64,000 bases of DNA from Rehmannia glutinosa (lineage: Eukaryota; Streptophyta; Magnoliopsida; Lamiales; Orobanchaceae), in contig CM071930.1 of assembly GCA_016081115.2 (NCBI GenBank), positions 30,519,641-30,583,640 on the forward strand, read 5' to 3'. The translations under genes were made by a program, and so were the position numbers. Within the stretch, counting starts at the first letter, position 1. Every line of letters begins with the position of its first letter. Below are positions 60,637 through 64,000 of the stretch, piece after piece. The notes under the pieces were generated by a model. The model saw only the letters and a program-made list of their open reading frames with translations. It was not told the origin of the DNA and did not search any database.

Positions 60637-60791
60637 ATTCTATAGTTATAATAGGGAATGAGAGACACATGTATTCGTGTGAGATCGAATTTGAGTCGTT
60701 GGACGACAACACAAGCCTCAACCACCGAGTTTAAATATATATTTAAAGTAAAAATTGAAATTATTTCAAACCCGCCGAACAAATCGATACC
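60637..60791 (-). repeat. Repeat shared in inverted orientation with 14954-15136; upstream region of the CoA ligase gene
   Basis: The reverse complement starts GGTATCGATTTGTTCGGCGG and matches the copy at 14954 over most of its length. It contains the palindrome TTTAAATATATATTTAAA (60730-60747), whose TATATA core is about 155 bases before the ATG at 60903 and could serve as a TATA box. Function not shown. Confidence 0.7.
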
Positions 60792-60902
60792 GTTGCCACA
60801 CAGAAACAAATGAAGTTGATTTTGACGTTTTCACAACCATTTCATTAAGACATCGGCGTGATCGTCCTCTCCAAAAGATACTTTCTTGTCTCTCTTACTG
60901 AA

Positions 60903-63873
60903 ATGGACAAACCCGACCCATCATCCATTGACCCGAAAACCGGCTTCTGCCTCAAAACCAAAATCTTCTACAGCCTCCGGCCTGCCGTTCCCCTTCCACC
61001 GGAGAACACTCCACTCTCCGCCGCCGCTTTTGCTCTATCCCTTCAATCCACCATCTCCTCCCCCGAAGCAACCGCGCTAGTCAACTCCGTCACCAGCCAC
61101 CGCATTTCTTACTCCCAATTCCATCTTTGCGTCAAGGCATTAGCTTTCTCTCTACGAACGGAAGTTGGCCTCTCCAGGAACGACGTCGCATTTGTCCTCT
61201 CCCCTAACTCCACCCGCGTTCCGATCCTCTATTTCGCGCTCCTCTCCATCGGCGTCGCCGTATCTGCGGCAAATCCAATCAGCACCAAGTCCGAAATCTC
61301 TCGCCAAGTTAAAATCTCGAAGCCGGTGGTCGCGTTCGCCACGTCAGCAACCGCCGCTAAGCTCTCCGACTCCGAGCACGAGTTGAAAACGATTCTCATC
61401 GACTCGGCCGAGTTCGAGGACATGATGACGAGGAGGATCGCCAGTGAACTCGGCGAGGTGGAGGTGAGACAAAACGACGTCGCGGCGATACTGTTTTCGT
61501 CCGGGACGACGGGGCAGGTGAAAGGCGTGGCCATAACTCACCGGAACTTCATTGCGATTACCGCCAATTACTATAGCCAGCGGCAGGAGAGGTCATCTCC
61601 GACGGTGGGGCTGTACACGGTGCCGTATTTCCATGTGTTTGGATTCCATTATTGCTTGAAATCGGTGGCGCTGGGTGATGCGGTGGTGGTGATGGAGGAG
61701 AGGTTTGAGTTGGGGAAAATGCTGAGGGCGGTGGAGGAGCTTAAGGTGACGCTTTTGGCGGTGGTGCCGCCAATCGTGGTGGGGATGGTGAAGAGTGATT
61801 TGACACGGAATTTTGACTTGGGATCGCTGGAGGCTGTGGGTTGCGGCGCAGCCCCACTCGGCATAGATTTGATTCAAGCCTTTACAAACAAATTTCCAAA
61901 GGTTTCTCTTTTTCAGGTTTAGTTCATTTACTTTTATCGAATCGAGTTCTGGTTGATTTGAAGCCCTATCTGCAATTGATAAGCTAATAACTAACAAGAT
62001 TGCTGAATACATAAAAGGGTTATGGGATGACAGAGACAAGCGGTGTAGCATTCAGACCAATGGGTGATGATGAATATGTTCGATGGGGTTCAGTGGGAAA
62101 GCTATTGGGGACTAATGAAGCAAAGATTGTTGTTCCGGACACAGGTATTGCTCTGCCTCCTCGCAAGGCAGGGGAACTATGGATAAAAGGACCAACTGTA
62201 ATGAAAGGTAATTTAGGCAGATTCTCATTAAGGGACAATTATAAAAACTACTCCTAAGGTTTAGCTGGTGTTATCCATGCTATAACAACTCTATATACAC
62301 TTGGCGAGTGGATAAATGCCAAGTGTCGCATCTTCTAAAAAACAATGCAATTGAATTGTGGATATAATACCAAGTGTATCTACATTAGAGTAGCATCTGC
62401 AAGATCAGTTTAGCTTAATCATAAAAAAATCATTAAAATTACAGATACCCCCGTTGGCATTTGTTTCTATTTTATAATTGCAGCCCTTTGCCAGGGGTGT
62501 TTGTTAGATAAATATAAATGTCAATATGTTTGTAGCACCTTGAGGGGGTATTGTAATTTTGAAAGACAAATGGAGTGTTTTGTAATTAGACTGAACCTCA
62601 GGTAGTTGTTGTAATTATCCCTTCTCATAATCCTTGCTGGTTCTTGTGAACATTCGAGTATCGTACATTGTCTATCTTTCGATATATCTATATTAAAATT
62701 TAAAGGGAACACTAATTTTGAGAGCAAAGAAGTATTATTTACTTGGCCCAAAGCCGTTGGGTGTATGGTGTCTACTTTTGTGGAATAAAGTGCTTTTGGT
62801 GACATTTTTATAGGATATGTGGGCGATCCCAAGATGAATTCTGAATCCTTCGTGTCAGACGGGTGGTTGAGAACTGGAGACATTTGCTATATCGACGATG
62901 AAGGTTTCCTTTTCGTGGTTGACAGAGTGAAGGAGTTAATCAAATACAAAGGGTACCAGGTTATCAACTTTGCCCATCTTTTGTTTTTAAGTTGTTACCT
63001 TTTGGATGTAGCATCTGCTAAATGTATGTATAATAACTCCAATTATTTAAATTTAAATTTATATTGTTTTACTGGATTAGGTTTCTCCTGCTGAGCTGGA
63101 ACAACTGCTCCTCTCCCATCCTGATATTGTAGATGCTGCTGTAATACCGTAAGTTTCGTGTCTTTTCAAGTTCCAGTATTATATTTGATTCTTGCTTGAG
63201 ATTTACATCTTTTTGGCATTGTAAGTAATTTCTTCTCCGCAAGCTTTTCATTCCTGTTCTAGTACTATATTTCATTTCTTCTCCGCGAGCATTTGTTTTG
63301 TGGTACTGTTTTTTGCAGTTTTACCTTTATTCCAAAAATGTATTACTACAGCTACCCTGATGAAGAAGCTGGTCAAGTGCCCTTGGCCTTTGTCGTTCGA
63401 TGCCCCAAAAGCGAGCTTGATGAGGGACAAGTTGTTGAATTTATTGGAAAACAGGTAGTTTTCTCTCTAATTTGTCGAGTATGGTGAGTCTTAATTGAAG
63501 GGATAATTACAAAAGCCACTTCTGATGTTTGGGGTAATTATTTAGAAAAGAAAAACTCGTAGAAGTTTCAAAATTACAGAATTGCCTTAATTTTTGATTC
63601 CGTCTTTATATCTTACCCAAACGGGTAGCCGTTAGTTAAACTGACAGAATTTGCTGACTATATCGAAAATTTTGTAATTACATTACTCAATTTTTCTAAA
63701 TATTACAAATAGCCCTAACTTTTTGCCTTACTTTCTCCACCACTTAATGACAGGTTGCTCCATACAAGAAAGTACGGCGTGTAGCATTCATTAGCTCTAT
63801 ACCAAAGAGTGCAGCCGGGAAGATATTGAGAAAAGAATTACTAAAGATTTCCTTGTCACAGTCTAAGCTTTAA
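60903..63873 (+). CDS. 4CLL9: 4-coumarate:CoA ligase-like protein, peroxisomal (acyl-activating enzyme), intact
   Basis: Six exons, all GT/AG and in phase: 60903-61916, 62018-62207, 62814-62959, 63081-63148, 63352-63454, 63754-63873; 1641 nt, 546 residues plus stop, normal for the family. The start MDKPDPSSIDPKTG is the first ATG. The AMP-binding signature SSGTTGQVKG is at residues 199-208, box II GYGMTET at 339-345, GWLRTGD and DRVKELIKYKGYQ follow, and the catalytic Lys is K530 in SAAGKILRKEL. The protein ends SKL, a PTS1 signal. The family adenylates a carboxylic acid with ATP and transfers it to CoA; peroxisomal members activate fatty acids or jasmonate precursors, so substrate is inferred only. 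The PISTKSEIS and YVGDPKMNSE segments recall Arabidopsis 4CL-like 9 (At5g63380); symbol given by similarity. Introns 2 and 5 contain MITEs. Confidence 0.95.
62231..62621. mobile_element. Mutator-type MITE in intron 2 of the CoA ligase gene
   Basis: Left GGGACAATTATAAAAACTAC and reverse complement of right GGGATAATTACAACAACTAC are inverted repeats continuing into a GGTTTAG/GGTTCAG block. The 9-base flanks are TTCTCATTA (62222-62230) and TTCTCATAA (62622-62630), one mismatch, consistent with a Mutator-size target duplication. It lies wholly inside the intron and does not touch the splice sites. Confidence 0.85.
63500..63720. mobile_element. Related MITE in intron 5 of the CoA ligase gene, degenerate
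   Basis: The left end GGGATAATTACAAAAGCCAC and GATGTTTGGGGTAATTA match the family of 44087 and 62231. The right end (reverse complement AGTTAGGGCTATTTGTAATA) is much weaker. It fills most of the 299-bp intron. Confidence 0.6.
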
Positions 63874-64000
63874 AGATGAGGTGTTCTTTATTCACCTCTG
63901 TCGATGTTTCCTTGTAAATGATCAGTAAAAACGACCACTTTCAGTACCAGGTCAGTCGTTGCTGGAGAAATCAAGATCAGTTGCAGGCACTCAGACAACT

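Noticed and set aside
60858..60902. An upstream in-frame extension of the CoA ligase (15 residues)
   Set aside because: It would begin with GTG, which is not a normal plant nuclear start; the first ATG at 60903 gives the usual N-terminus.
61593..62051. Minus-strand open frame of 152 codons inside the CoA ligase gene
   Set aside because: It is antisense to exon 1, whose GC-rich codons remove stops on the opposite strand; it runs into intron sequence.
1..64000. Operon-like or bacterial contamination origin
   Set aside because: Introns with GT/AG borders, plant LTR elements, Helitron and CACTA ends run through the whole window; no bacterial gene spacing or ribosome-binding sites are seen.

Overview
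The window is nuclear DNA of a flowering plant, almost certainly a eudicot. It is AT-rich, contains one intron-bearing plant gene, and is otherwise built of nested and decayed transposable elements of classes found together only in plant genomes: Copia and gypsy LTR elements, plant LINEs with a C-terminal RNase H, FAR1-type Mutator elements, CACTA, hAT and Harbinger-type elements, Helitrons and an endogenous pararetrovirus. I cannot name the species. The only gene I judge intact is at the right edge: a six-exon 4-coumarate:CoA ligase-like gene (60903-63873, + strand) of 546 residues with both AMP-binding signatures and a C-terminal SKL peroxisomal signal.

Layout. 1-3261: 3' end of a SIRE/Maximus-like Copia element with polypurine tract and LTR. 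3262-10172: gypsy element with coiled-coil ORF, gag, protease, a large pol deletion and a long LTR. 10173-15136: fragments of a FAR1-type Mutator element, a TIR element and AT-rich DNA. 15137-24235: a ~9.1-kb Mutator-like element with a FAR1-type transposase (+) facing an Ulp1/C48 protease-like gene (-), full of a GATACTTTTA decamer. 24455-31335: Helitron end, two well-delimited MITEs, a second Mutator-like element with decamer arrays, another TIR element and a long TC tract. 31336-34318: a third Mutator-like element with a MuDR-type N-terminal domain and an array of short palindromes. 35104-40678: a CACTA element carrying host-like spliced exons and a GC-richer block that may be mitochondrial.

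40917-48430 is a composite on the minus strand: Copia LTR, primer-binding site and gag joined to a caulimovirid RT/RNase H relic, whose downstream region is interrupted by a Tourist-like element that itself contains a Mutator-type MITE with a perfect 9-bp duplication. 49200-54140: a nearly full-length LINE (-). 56165-57866: a 5'-truncated LINE (+). 59440-60308: a Helitron 3' part with helicase remnant and terminal hairpin. 60310-60791: a Mutator fragment plus a flank that is repeated in inverted orientation at 14954-15136; this lies directly upstream of the CoA ligase gene, and two introns of that gene hold MITEs.

Nearly all transposon genes have stops or lost catalytic residues and are called pseudogenes. 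Their interest lies in structure: cargo genes, intron-borne repeat arrays, chimeric junctions and insertion order. All boundaries were read by eye; terminal repeats and target duplications are stated only where both sides could be compared.
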